In this document: piece by piece, positions 24,900 to 37,218 of the stretch | Numbering within the stretch: the first letter of the stretch is position 1 | How the letters are laid out: every line of letters begins with the position of its first letter | Origin: Biscogniauxia marginata | Taxonomy: Eukaryota > Ascomycota > Sordariomycetes > Xylariales > Xylariaceae | Length of the DNA: 64,000 nucleotides | Direction of reading: 5' to 3' | Assembly: GCA_022695795.1 (NCBI GenBank) | Contig: MU404096.1 | Span: 124,001 to 188,000 of the forward strand | The notes under the pieces: generated by a model | Told to the model about the DNA's origin: nothing | Seen by the model: only the letters and a program-made list of their open reading frames with translations | Database searches by the model: none | Made by a program: the position numbers and the translations under genes

Positions 24900-26180
24900 T
24901 TAATATTATTCAACAATGATACCTATATCCATTAAGACGGTGTGTAGTGTTGGAGTAGGGCCAATCGGGATCTGGATATCCGATGTGACAATAACGGTCA
25001 TACATATGGTGCTGTTCGCGCCCAAGGTTGCAGAAGTTAGGCAGTGCTCAGTAAGCAGGCCTAAACATAATCGAGGGGGTGGTTTATTGTGCGATGCCAA
25101 GCTTTTATCGAAGGATCTGACAGCATCCGGCTCTGCATTCCCTGTAAGCAAGCATGTATCACAATTGACAGTATCGTGACATCGCTTAAAGTAGTGGTGA
25201 TGAGGTATGCACATAGTCGCGAGGGGGAGGGTGACATGATTCCCCCACGTAAGTCCTGGCCGCACGGAAGTTTGTCTCTATAAGGCTGAGGTCAGCACCA
25301 CCAATGCTGGCGAGACCAGTGCAACGTATATTCGTATGCGGGTGAGAGATGATTAATTCTCCTCAAGTTCCATCTCCTAATAGTCTAGCCCCTATCTCGG
25401 TCTTCCCGTCAGCTTACCTACGAGGATTTGTCCATCGGCGATTATGAATTTACCGTGCCGGCTCGTCTTCCCTAAGCTGTACTTAATAATACCAACGAAA
25501 CATCAATCCTTCACGAAGTATTTGGCTATGCTTAGGAATCATCCCTAATACATTTAGAAGATCCATGTCTATGGAATCATTTGTAATAAGATCACCACTA
25601 TGCGTAATTAGGTGCGAGTGAACGGTGGTATTGATCATTGCCTACGTAGAATACGACTTCTGCCTGCCTTAATAGCAAGATAGTAAGAAACTTGCGGTAT
25701 GGAGCATATCGCTATGGTAATCTACATGGGAATTGGTGCTATCGTATGTCGAAAGCTCGAGTCAATAAAGCTACAAAGTCTAATGAACATGAATTAAATT
25801 TTCAACTCAGTCTTCCTCAAGGTTTAACACAACCAGTAGGTAGGCAAGCACACAACTCACTGACTTAAGCATATAGATGTTCGTAAACCCGAAATACTAA
25901 TACCTGGTGTCCACCACCCAAAGCCTGTTGAAATACAGGGTTATGAGGTTGCTTAATTAGGTGAAGAGCTATCTGAATGGTGTGGGAGGACCTGTCCATT
26001 ATATACACGACGCCTATGGGATACCTTGTACCTGTACTTGACAGCTACCCCCTCGACACCCATTCAGCAAAGCCGTCTGGGAACATAGTTATCTATGTAG
26101 ATGATAACACATTATTAGGTAGGTATCAGTGACGCAGACAGAAAACATAAGACAAGCCTAGAACGCGGTCATAAACTATT
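24900..26180 (+). mobile_element. Degenerate Ty1/copia-like retroelement (pol relic)
   Basis: At 24916-25179 the plus strand encodes I-G-I-W-I-S-D-V-T-I-T-V, then V-L-F-A-P-K-V-A and S-V-S-R-P-K-H-N-R-G-G-G-L-L. This resembles the protease/pre-integrase segment of copia polyproteins (in outline: I-x-L-x-D-V-L-x-A-P-x-L-x-x-N-L-x-S-V-S-R). About 900 bases downstream, at 26081-26125, comes N-I-V-I-Y-V-D-D-N-T-L-L-G, a copia-type reverse-transcriptase YVDD box. It is followed by a stop after a few residues. Order and spacing fit a shrunken pol gene. All frames are broken, so it is inactive. LTRs were not found and the ends given are approximate. Confidence 0.5.
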
Positions 26181-26713
26181 TTGCATGTGATAGGAATTTA
26201 GCAGCAGGATTACCAAAGCGTAACAAGAAGCGGGCTAGAAAACCACCATTCCTTTCGTTCAACGCATCTCAAAGTATCTACTCGCTCCAATATACATGCT
26301 GCGTAAGTCTAAACCATTAAGACAGAGAAAGGTAATGATCTAATTTACCGGGAGCGAAGGGCTCAAAAACCCCAATATTCCTACCTATCCTGTATCCCTT
26401 GGATTGCCAAAGTGCCGTAGACTCGTAATATCTTTCACCCCCAAGCCCCTATTTCCAGGCCGCCATTATATCATAGGCTTTGTACATGAAAAAGACAAAA
26501 TATGCTTCATCGCCAATTAAATTTAGGTCTTCCAGTACCTGTAAAATATTATCGTGGGTGCTCTTGCGATTTGCGCAGACTCAAAGATTTTGTCTGCTCG
26601 GAGGTGTTATGGTAACATCCCAGGACAGCATAACCCTTGTTGGATGAAACTCTCCGATAACTCCACGTACGAGTAAACTGTTTGACCAACAAGCCAACAA
26701 TGGTATTTCCAGT
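26181..26713. other. Interval between the retroelement relic and CMR1 3' end
   Basis: No gene is recognised. The last part is presumably the CMR1 3' untranslated region and terminator. Confidence 0.5.
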
Positions 26714-29700
26714 CTAGACACTGGCAGCGTTGAGCCCGTCGACGTTCCAATTGTTGCCCAGAGCAATAAGCTTCCGCCTGATGCCGTCACACAGGCGGGA
26801 GCTGACGCCATCCTCGAGCATCTTGGTAGCATATCCAAGCACTTCGTGTGGTTTCTCTAGACTAGCTGCAATTCCGCCTTGCTGGGTTAGGACGGGAACC
26901 CCGTCACTGCCCCATAAATAAGCGATGACGGCGGGATCTTCTGGAGTCACTTGGTCCACAGCAACGGGACTGCCCGCATCTTCACGCTTCTGGAAGTTGG
27001 GATCCAGGCGCGAGATACTGTCCGTCCACAGGATGAGAGTTGCGCGATACAGCGCTGCGCTCCACCAACTAGGCCGCCGGTCGACCGCCATTGTGCGTAG
27101 CAAGCGGCATACCTGGCCACAATGGAAGATGGCTTCTTCGCGTTGATAGATACACCGCTTGTGGCGGAGTGACAGCTCCCAATAGGACCCATCAAAGCCC
27201 TCCCGTCGGGCTAGCCGCTCGATCTCGGGGAAGTTGGTGACGGCATTGAGCGAAATTAGGTGGTACAGGACCATATTTGTCTTGCTGATAGGACAATCGT
27301 GATTCCCCTTGAGGTAGGTAACGCTAAGCTCGTACCACTTCTGTAGGAGCGCTTGCACCTCCTCTAGGCGCAGCATCGTAGAGGCTTTAGTGACTGTCCT
27401 CGACGTTGTACGCCGTGTGCTCAAGACATCGGAGAAGCATGAGAGCATCTGACGTAAGTGGCATAAAAGGGACTGTAAGGGATGGAGCAATAGTCTAAGC
27501 TGGTGAGGGGTCAGGCTGCTTTGTCTCCGTGACAAATTATCGTGAAGAAAATCTTGGAACAAATCGTAGAGAGAAGGTGTAAGTGAAGGTGTCGTGAGTA
27601 GTTGTGGGTTAACGTTGGCGGTGCAGCCGTAGATAGATTGCATGGCAGCTATCCACTGGTCCGCGTTTGCTGCCGACCACAATAACTCAGGTCCGGGCAA
27701 GGGAGCACAGAGATCGCTGACAGACAGCATGGGGGGTGTATCGTGGAATAGGCTGAGTTCCTGATCAACCATGACCCAGTTGTACAACAGCCTATTGAAA
27801 GATCAGCAATGTTGCGCGAAAATTAGCCGTGGCGCCGTGTGACTTGGTGCTGGTAAGCCATACCTATTCTGCGTTTCGCGATGCAGCCATGAACGCCATT
27901 GCAGCTCGGCATTGGTAGCACTATTGAATGAAGGGATCATAGACGGCTGCGACTCAAACATCCCCGCGTGTTTCAACATCTAGCGTCATTCGAATTAGGA
28001 TATACGTCTCTTAATTCCTTGACGGGATAGGAGGTGAAATGGGTTCTCACCGACAAGTACATGCCACGTTGGCCCATCGCGATGTCCATTAGCCACTTAT
28101 CACCACTCCAAGCACCCAATAAGGTGAAGAGCAAGGCACATCTCAGCGCCGTCGGGTCTGCGCACATCTCAATGTCCTTTTCGATAATATCGAAGAGTGA
28201 AATGCGACAGGTCTCAATCAGGCCTGCTGATAGAGCTCTCGCTTCTGCTGTCGGGACAGCGGAAGCACCCTGTGCAATCATGAGTAGCACTAGAAGTGTT
28301 GCAGCTTGATTATGCTGGAGCATTTCGTTGGGGTCAACGCATCCGGTCGATACGAGCGAATAGAAGAACGAGAGGTTACGGACATAACTTCGTAAAAAGT
28401 ACTCCAGTATCTTGGAAGGGGGGAGGACTAGGAAGGTAAGTAAACCAGGGCTAGCATATCGTTTGTTGTGACTATGGACACCGCCGCGATGGATTTCAAG
28501 CGCCTTGTGCAAGAATGTTTGAGTGATTGCAAGCATTTTATCGCGCGTTTGCGGCGTAATCGGCACCACTGATGCTAGATCTGAAGCATCCCAGTCAACT
28601 TGTTCCAGATATTGCTCCAAAGCACTCCAGGTTCCCGCGTGCTTTGATTTTTGTTCTAAGCACTCAAGGTGCACGATAGCTGTCCGTGGGCACGTCGCTG
28701 AATATACGGGGGGGTTGCATCGCGCGAGAGGCCAGGCAGCTTCGGCAGCAATAACGACCTCAAACTCGGGGAGCATGGCATCTGTTGGCGTATTTAAGGT
28801 CATATCAACAGGTTTTACAGCTGACTCGAAGTCCGCAGTGGACATTATACTTGTACTTCTTGTGTGAATGGATCCTCTTGATGAAATGATATGTTCAGAG
28901 TTTGATGACGAGATGTCGCTGAGTTCTGTGAATGTCGGCATTGGTACGTCCGTCTGAGCCAAAGGTAGATGATTGGAGTACATGTCGAGATCCAAGGGAT
29001 AATCTGACCAGGATAACATGTCCTGATAGCTCGGTTCCTGCGGTATAAAGTCGGTGTTTAAAGGCATGAACTCATCGATACTGTCTACACGTGTATGTGG
29101 TGATGGATAGTCTTCGGAGCTCATGTGAGAGTTGGATGGAGAACTCTTCTTATTCGGGCTCTCATGTGGCTGCAATATCGGATCAAGCGTCATGCTAGCC
29201 TCAGGAGATAAGGATGCTTTAACTGAAGGATCTTTCTTGCCCGCTCCTTGGTCTATATCCATCAAAGCAGGATTTACCGTGGGCACTGGTGATGTTTGGG
29301 ATGATAAAGACACTTGGTTATTCATCGCAGCGCTTGCTTGTGCAGCTCGTAGGGCGGCCTTCGAGGAACGCCGTGCAAAGCGGGCCTCGCATTTCAGATT
29401 CTTGTCCCTGCATCGTGCACACGGAACTTGCTTGTCGCAACCTGTCTTTGCTTGAGCACAGTTGAGGCAAGCGATTGGGGTCCGTCCGGCAACTGTGGGA
29501 ACTCCCCCGGGAAGAGGCTCCGTGGGATCCCGTGCTTCGTGATATGTCGAGTAATGTCTCTGGAGCAGATCCCTGTATAACCTATATCAGCAATAGCGAC
29601 CACCGAGTACCATACGGAAGAAGGACTACCTTCGCGCAAAGGAAAGCTGACAAGCGCTGCAGCGGTGTGGCTTGACATTGGTGTCTAATGTTATAAACAT

Positions 29701-29813
29701 CAGTCTGATTCAACACTGGGTTGTGAAAGTAACGAACGGCTAGGTATGTGTCTTTCAAGATGCTCCTTTCGTGTAAAACTCCTTCCGCAGTATGTGCAAA
29801 ACACCATCATCAT
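26714..29813 (-). CDS. CMR1: CMR1/PIG1-type melanin transcription factor (two C2H2 fingers + Zn2Cys6 + fungal TF domain)
   Basis: Five exons are inferred: 29738-29813, 29630-29684, 28051-29572, 27864-27979 and 26714-27791, with introns of 53, 57, 71 and 72 bases. All phases agree and give 948 residues. The start is the first of three tandem in-frame ATGs. Finger 1 has Cys6, Cys9, His22, His26 (C-T-Y-C-G-R-S-F-T-R-K-E-H-L-E-R-H); finger 2 has Cys34, Cys37, His50, His55. The Zn2Cys6 cluster has Cys79, 82, 89, 95, 98 and 105. A Ser-rich linker follows, then the fungal-specific TF middle domain, with Y-N-W-V-M-V-D-Q-E-L-S-L-F near its centre. This finger order is the hallmark of Cmr1/Pig1/Bmr1 proteins, which activate DHN-melanin genes in the nucleus. 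The T4HN reductase lies about 8 kb downstream on the same strand. RNA reads would settle the two tiny 5' exons. Confidence 0.93.
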
Positions 29814-32800
29814 TAAGCGCCGTCTGTAGATAGTTGGTGTACTATCTTGGGAGAGGATCTCTCTTATCAGAGAAGACACTGATCAAACTAGAGCCAGATA
29901 TTGAGAGAGATATTGAGCTCTTAATTGAAGAGGCTGGACCACGAAGAGGGAAATCTGATAGCACCTGGTTAGGAGATAAGGACGAGGAATATCTTCAAGC
30001 CAGGTCGAGCGAGTGTGTGCTAAAGGGCAACAGTTGAGAATACTAGTGAGATCAAGTAGACGGATGTAGGCCGGAATATGGTTTTCTATAAGAACAAGAA
30101 GGTTGTTCATATCGGGATCTTTAGCGAGACAAATGTAGGTGAGCTCACCCATGTGGACAAGGCGGTGCAGCTCTATATCAGCAAGTTACGCCAAGGCTTG
30201 GGACTCGGGAGAAGGGTTGTGTACCCAGGGATGTATCTCAGACACAGAAGACATGCGCGACGACGCACTGTTCGGTCTAGTCTAGACAGCGTAGACGCTA
30301 ATGGATACATGGCTAATACTGCTCAGACCCCGTCGACCGGGGCCCCTGCACATCATACGGCGGGGACGATATAACAAGAAGAATATTGAGTGGGCAAGAA
30401 TAGAACACGGACTACTCCTTCAGGAGCAACAGCGAGAACCTTGAAGCGTTGACTAACGGCGTTGGACGAGGAGATAGCAACTTGGTTAGGTCTGTGCGGG
30501 TCTCTGAGTTCGCATAGAGTTATTAAGAGTAACCCAGTCCTTTCCAAGGCGGCGGGAACAACGGTTTAACGGAATTAGTCGAGGATCTGTGACACTGGCC
30601 AAAGTCTCCCGACGAGATTAAGCATAGCGGTCCCGACAGCATGGTATTGCGGAGAGTCGCAGATAAATAAATTTGAACTTGGATGCGTAATATACCTAGT
30701 GATTATACGCCCAGTCGGAAAGGTTGGGTGAGGCATCATCATACCAGGTGCTCTCGCTTGAGGATCAAGCATAGATCTTTCACATAACTGCGAGAATTCG
30801 GGGATGTAACAATGAAGACGAAAGATATCACGATAGGTACATATTCTATCGCTATCATTGAAATTTTTTTTTTCAGCGGAAAGTGATGTAAGCGAGATAC
30901 GCAGGAAGAGGCTTGACTACTCGGGGAAGAATGGCTGATATTAGGCTCGGTCGCTAGAGGTGTAAATGGTACTTCAGCTGCACGGGGTTTTTTCTTTGTA
31001 CCGAGACTTGCATCTGCAGGTTGAGTGCCGAGACTTAAAATACCCCGAGGGTGGTGATATAAGCAGGAAGCCAGCTCGTCGGCATAGCTTTACTTTGAGT
31101 TTCTCGCTGGTTGATACAGTTAGCCCTAAGGTTACTTGATGCTTTCAACCTTGAGTCTTCGCGAGTGGCATAATTTCTTAATATAGAAGTAGTTCATTGG
31201 GCCTATGCTTCCGACAACACTCAAAGTCATTATATCTTCAACATCGTAGGTCTGAGTACGCAGTAACAGGCCAAGACAGCAGGAAGTGTGACACAAAACC
31301 AAACCATATACGCAATTGATACATATATTATTAATCTTCCTATGTCTTCACCGACAACGAATTTCTAGCTTCTTGTCTAAGATATATCACAGTCTAACTG
31401 GTCAATTTGGTGCTTCTCGCCTCGTTTAGCTAAGTCTTTGTTAAGTCACAACCTCGTACACATCAATCAGCATTTAAGTGCCTGTGCAGCTAGTAAATAC
31501 CGAGATGCGTCCGCCAGCTTATACGCTATCTGTCAGCGTATGGATTAATCATACACAAGTTAGGATATGACTAATATGTGTGTTAGCTAACATACACAGG
31601 TATATATACCTACTGGAGACAAGAAATAAATACACAAATAATTGAACTGCTCGTGGCCTCGCCGATTTCACGTGCACTTGAATGCGGTGATCGCCTCGTG
31701 GATGTATACTAAAGAGTTTTTATGCAAGCCTTCATCATGATCGACCACACGCATATGTGTTACTTGTGGCATCCAAGTTTATTATTATTGCCATTAGCAT
31801 TTACGTGGTCTAGGCCTCCATCTTATATGGAGATTCGTTATAAAGGCCCATACCTTGCCACCGATCTATATAGGTTTTATCCATCCTCTAGGCTCTTTGG
31901 TCTCTCCCCGACACCATTAAAAAGGAGATAAATATCCCAACCTGCTAGTAATAGAATTACCGGATTAGGAGGGAATGGCCGGTATCATTCGCAGAAGCAA
32001 TGCAGATCCAACAGATGACAGGGGTCTATCATAAAGCAGGGTTCGGTGTCAGATTCGGGGGTGACTATAAGTATGTTAATAACCAACAACAGACTAGACA
32101 CCCAAACAAAACCTACACGTTCCAGTGACAGGGATATCCACATGGAGAGAATATGTTTTTATGATAAGCCAGATGCAACACTCTCACGCGCAACGAATTG
32201 TGAAACGAATGATATAGAGTCCCGTACTGGCGGTAAAAACTAACTACGGATTACTGCGAGAGGTCTTGCAGTTGATCGAATTTGGATCAGACAGGTGGAC
32301 ATAATTCGAAGAAAAAAAACCAAACCAGAAATGAAGATCACAAGGCCTGTATTGTACTTTGGCTGCAGTAATAAGGTACAGGTGGGCAACAAAAAAGAAA
32401 TTTTGCCCGAGCGCTAGGCCGCCCGTGTGCTGTTAGCTGCCGCTACCCAGTCGGCTTCCTACTCCCCTATAGCATGCTCCATTAATCAACTCACCTATCA
32501 GAAAACAGGAGACTGGTACATACAGTGAAAATTGGATTTAGACTTTGAATCCTGTTCAATGTGTCTCAGCCGAGCTCTATTTCTTGGCTCAAGCGTTTGC
32601 TGTCATTCTCGGTTACCCAACCGATCTAATCCTCATTATTACCAGCATGTATGATCCTAATGGAATAGAGATGACAAGGGTCTGGTTGATTTCCTACCCG
32701 AGCTGCCGAGTGACCTAGACTCGAGTAACGGCCCGGAAGCCCCTTAACTGCTTGTAATAAACGGGTAAGCTGAGCATACCGTATCTGATCAACAACTTAC

Positions 32801-35800
32801 TAACGTATACCCAGCAGGAGACGGTAACGTATTCGCGATGTGGTGTTTCATCGTGTGACTGTTTCCCCCATGTCGTGTTGCTACAGGGCCCCTTCCATCG
32901 TATAGCCTGGGTTCCTCCTCGTTATTGTTACTCCAATATGTACATTTCCAACTTACACCTAACGACGACCTCGCTAGTCATGGCCTACTTATGAGGCGGT
33001 GAAGCTCATCGCGATGACTTGACTGACCAACGTGTTTCTCCTTGGCTTTGGACTATTAATTAATGTTACGCATGTCTGGTCTAGTCCCCAAGCTTCCAAC
33101 TCCTAGTCAAGGTAGTCTAAAACTATGGGGAATAAGCCTTACCATCGAAGCCGCTCCGTCATTGATTTGGTGTGGTACATGTATGGAGCCAGCACAATTA
33201 GCCCCCCAGATTTTCGGAAGGAAAATGGAGGCGTACGCCACACGGTCTGAGCATTCGATTTCTTCTTACGGTAAGACAAGATCCAACGGCGCCGTCTAGA
33301 CTTTGAATCATCTTCTACCTCTCCAGTTGAATCCAGCTATGACTAGATTCTGAAGGTTGTCATTATAGCTATCATTTATTCACGCAGTCACTCTTTGAAG
33401 GGAAATGATCAGCAGTTTTGCTAAGCTGGTGTTAGACATCCGCACTATTACCTACATTCATGCCACATGTGTTATGATCGCCCCCTTGATCATCAATGCC
33501 TGGTATATGGTGGCCAGAAAGTCGTGCGTTATTGTTCGATGCCATTTCTAGATGCTTCCGAGATGATCACGGCAGACAAGAGTATTGTGTCTCCGGCGCA
33601 CAGGCGTATAGGCACCAGGGGCTTATACGGTTTGCGGCATTGGCCGAGAACCAACTGCACGACAAAGTCTATCATGGGATGTACTACAGGACTTGAAAAC
33701 CAGCTTCTATTCACGTTCCGCTGGCTCGTGGTAGGGATGCCTGAATCCAGATATTGGGAATTGCTACCAGCCTTCCAATTTCCACGAGCTCTCTCACCTT
33801 GGCAAGCTCTTCCATGCAGAGAAAAGACAGCTTCCATGGAATTGGAACTAAGCCGGGGGGGGGTTGCAAATCCGTACATATGCAGTACGACCTGCACCGA
33901 TAATCTCGTTTATTCCCCTTTCCCACATCTCCCAAAAGCTATGCCCGCTTGCTCGGTCCCGAAACTGCACAGCATAGCATTCGTAACATGCGCAACCTAT
34001 TTCCTCCTCCTACCACTATAACGTATCATGTGTTGTCTTTCGGGTATCAATTGATACGTGTTTGACTGTTGTACCAATATGACAATACGGCCTGGTTCAT
34101 CGATCGCCACAGGCTGGTAGCCATCCTCCAGATCACCAATCTGAGTATCAGCGTCGTTTTGGGGAGGCATTTCTTATGTTTCCTTCCTAATCTTCCACTC
34201 AGCCGACCCGTGAGGGGTGAAGAGCTGTTGATATGATGACGTCGAGCATTCTCGATCCATTCGACCCTGAGATATACGAAGCCTTCTCATCGGGTAGTGG
34301 ATGTAGCCAAAGTACACGATGGAATTTTCCCTCTTTCCCGTCCTCCAAGTTATGGGTGCTCACTTCCGAGGCCGCATTATTTCTCATATGTTATAGACCC
34401 ATGATAATAGTCTAGAAAGTCTCAGTCAGTGGTTCATTCTCTTCATCCACAGTATGTCATCATCTCAGGCAGCAATACTCCTAGTACTTGCCTGCATCCT
34501 TCGGCACATTGTCCTAGGCCCGTACGACAGATTTGGGCTGTGGTTCTATATTGGTAACCCTCGAGATGAATGTGAAGCACACAATGTTGCACCTTGGTGA
34601 ACTAAAACGGTCATGCCGATAGGGCTGACGGAACACTTCCTTTGTCGGCAGGCATGTGGTGTGGTAGAGGGATCTCGAAGAGAAGAAGTTCATGCGAGTA
34701 TGTGATAAATTCTGGAGCAGCTTGATTCTACCGGGCGTCGGGGCTTTTGAGTAACACAGTCAGTCCATTGGCTTGGTATGATGCCGCAGAGTTTTGGTAC
34801 ACAATCCTTGGCTCGGGGCTTTTTTATTTCGAGCGTGCCTTCCTTTCCGGGGATCTAGTTCATATATCAGGCAAACCCCGTGTCTTCGTTAGCCATTTAT
34901 CCACCCAAACAGTAATAGAGGCGTATTTAATTATCTTTGTTAGGTTGTCCACCGTACCCTATCGGGCTTCGGACTCGGCCGGAGGACGATCCCCCGGATG
35001 TCCCCAACTCTAAGTACGTGGTTGCATACGATACATGGCCCAAGACTTTGCGGCCATCACATATACGTCAATAACTGATTCAAATATCGTGGTCGTATGA
35101 TTTGCGATGAGTGAGCGGCGAGAATCGGCAACAGAACCCATACCAGCTCTATTTAGGAGATCCCGGTATCCCCTTTTTCAGATAGTCGTCTTTCCCTTGC
35201 ATACAATCTACCTTGGTGTTGAAATCGACATATTCTTTCTTACAGAATAACACAATTTCTCTAACTACATCTATTCTCATGCATCCCCGTGAGTCTGTAG
35301 CTGCTAGATGAGACAAGTTGACTAGATCCAATACATTCGTTAGCAAGCTGTTAGATGATTAGTTCTTGCTGTCTACTATGGTATATACTCTTACTCTAAT
35401 TCACTGTGCCTGTCTCGTAATCACGTTGCGTATAATACATGCGAGGACTCACAATTGGAGGCATACAATCATTCAACATACTACTTTCCAGTCTCGCCAA
35501 TCGCCGAGACATGCGGCTCTTAATATTAAGCTATACTAAGCTTTGTCGGTGACCGGGTTATACCGGTCCCTAAAGAAACTTTCTTATTCACGGACCTATT
35601 AACGGTTCTTTTGCCAGTGACCTATCAAAGCATGATGATAAAAGTCCACTTGTACTTATTGCTATATTGCACCGCACAAGTCTCCTAAGTACACCTCTTA
35701 ACTTATGTCTCAGAGTAAGATTCAAACGGGCAATATCAACAAGCCGCATTGTAGTAAAGGGCTTTTGAGATAAACACAATATAGAATCGGCTTCTGTCTA

Positions 35801-35849
35801 GCAATGGTTACCTATTTTTCAACCTATGCTTACCACGATGATTAAGGTT
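29814..35849. other. Six-kilobase gene-poor interval upstream of CMR1
   Basis: The first few hundred bases upstream of 29813 should contain the CMR1 promoter. Beyond that, frames are short and no domain is recognised. The longest, 33467-34021 on the plus strand (184 codons), shows no family signature, and overlapping frames on both strands are equally open. The stretch looks like old, mutated DNA. Confidence 0.5.
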
Positions 35850-37218
35850 TGTCACGGCAGTGACCAGCCAACCCAACCCTATTACGCCACCCCGCTCTTA
35901 AAAAGGTAACAAAATATCAAGTCCGTCGACTTAATACCTTAAGTTAAACTACATACCATATAACGGTTTTTAACCGTCACATTATTATTAATATTAAACA
36001 TTATATTTTAATTTTCATGAAAATATAATATATTTATTATATATTTAATTTATAAAAAATCTTATGAATTTTATATTTATTATTATAATAAAGTTATTTA
36101 AATGCGTTATTATAATATAAGATTAATATTTAAAAAACGTATATAACTTATTAATAATATAAAAAACCTTTTTTATATAATTCTTTTTTATTATAATATA
36201 AAGATTTTTAAACCTTTACGTTTTAAGTTTTATTATAATTTATAATATTTATTAATTTATAAAAACGTTTTATAAAATAACAATATAAATAACGTTAATT
36301 ATTTAATTTTATTATTAAAATATAATTATAATTTATAAGATAAATTAATAACTTAAAAAAATAAATTATTTGTAATTTATATATAAGTTATAAAGTATTT
36401 AAAAATTATAACCTTATTAATAAATATCACGGCTTAATTTGACTTGATAATAAAATAATAAGTAATTACCTCGTTATTATATTCATTACTAAATAATAAA
36501 GCTTATATAAAGCTTGAAATGTATTTAGCTATTAAAATGGCCTTAATAACCATTTTAGATTTTCCTTTTTCTTCACCTTTAATATTTTCGTTAATAAACC
36601 AGGAAATCGAGTATTTACTTTAAACCTCCCTGCATTACCGTGATAATAAACATGTAAAACATAACTATATAAATATATAATAAGCCACGTTATAACATTT
36701 ATATTTTAAAAACTAAATACCTTTTTTATATTAAATATTTAGTTACTTAACTTATAATTTATATTAATATATTTATTATTATTATTATTATTATTATATA
36801 TAATTATAATTATAATTATAATTACCTTTTATATATATATATTTTATAACTTTAAAAAATTAAATTTTATTTATTTATATTATAAAGAGTTAATTACGAG
36901 GTGGTTAACTTATATAATAGGATTAAAGCCTTAAATTTCATTTTTATAAGTGAAATTACTAACCTTTTAAAGTTATTAACATAACGGTTATAAGGCATTA
37001 TTATAACAATTTATTTATAAAAAATATTAATAAATATAAATATAAATAAAAGTTTTATATAATAATATTAACTTATAATAATTATTATTATTTAATATAA
37101 AATAATAAAAGGTATAATATTAATTATATATAATTAAATTTATAAAAAGGAGCTTTAATTAAGCTCTTTATTATTATTATACCTTTTTTATACTTGTATA
37201 TATTTATATCACTGCCGT
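35850..37218. mobile_element. AT-rich, mutation-degraded repeat element with short terminal inverted repeats
   Basis: The left end TGTCACGGCAGTGA begins at 35850. The inverted 10-base match TCACTGCCGT lies at 37209-37218 (partner ACGGCAGTGA at 35854-35863). The left 130 bases are related, with mostly C/T and A/G differences, to 43997-44125. The interior from about 35985 on is almost devoid of G and C, with long A/T runs and no open frame. This is what repeat-induced point mutation does to duplicated DNA in ascomycetes. Whether it was a DNA transposon or an LTR fragment cannot be decided; the TG start would suit either. Confidence 0.55.
36771..36824 (+). repeat. TTA and AATTAT microsatellites inside the AT-rich island
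   Basis: A (TTA)n run at about 36771-36797, followed by a (TAATTA)n-type run at about 36801-36824. They lie within the extremely AT-rich block. Confidence 0.75.

Noticed and set aside
33467..34021. Plus-strand open frame of 184 codons
   Set aside because: Overlapping frames on both strands are also open and none shows a known domain, so it cannot be supported as a gene.
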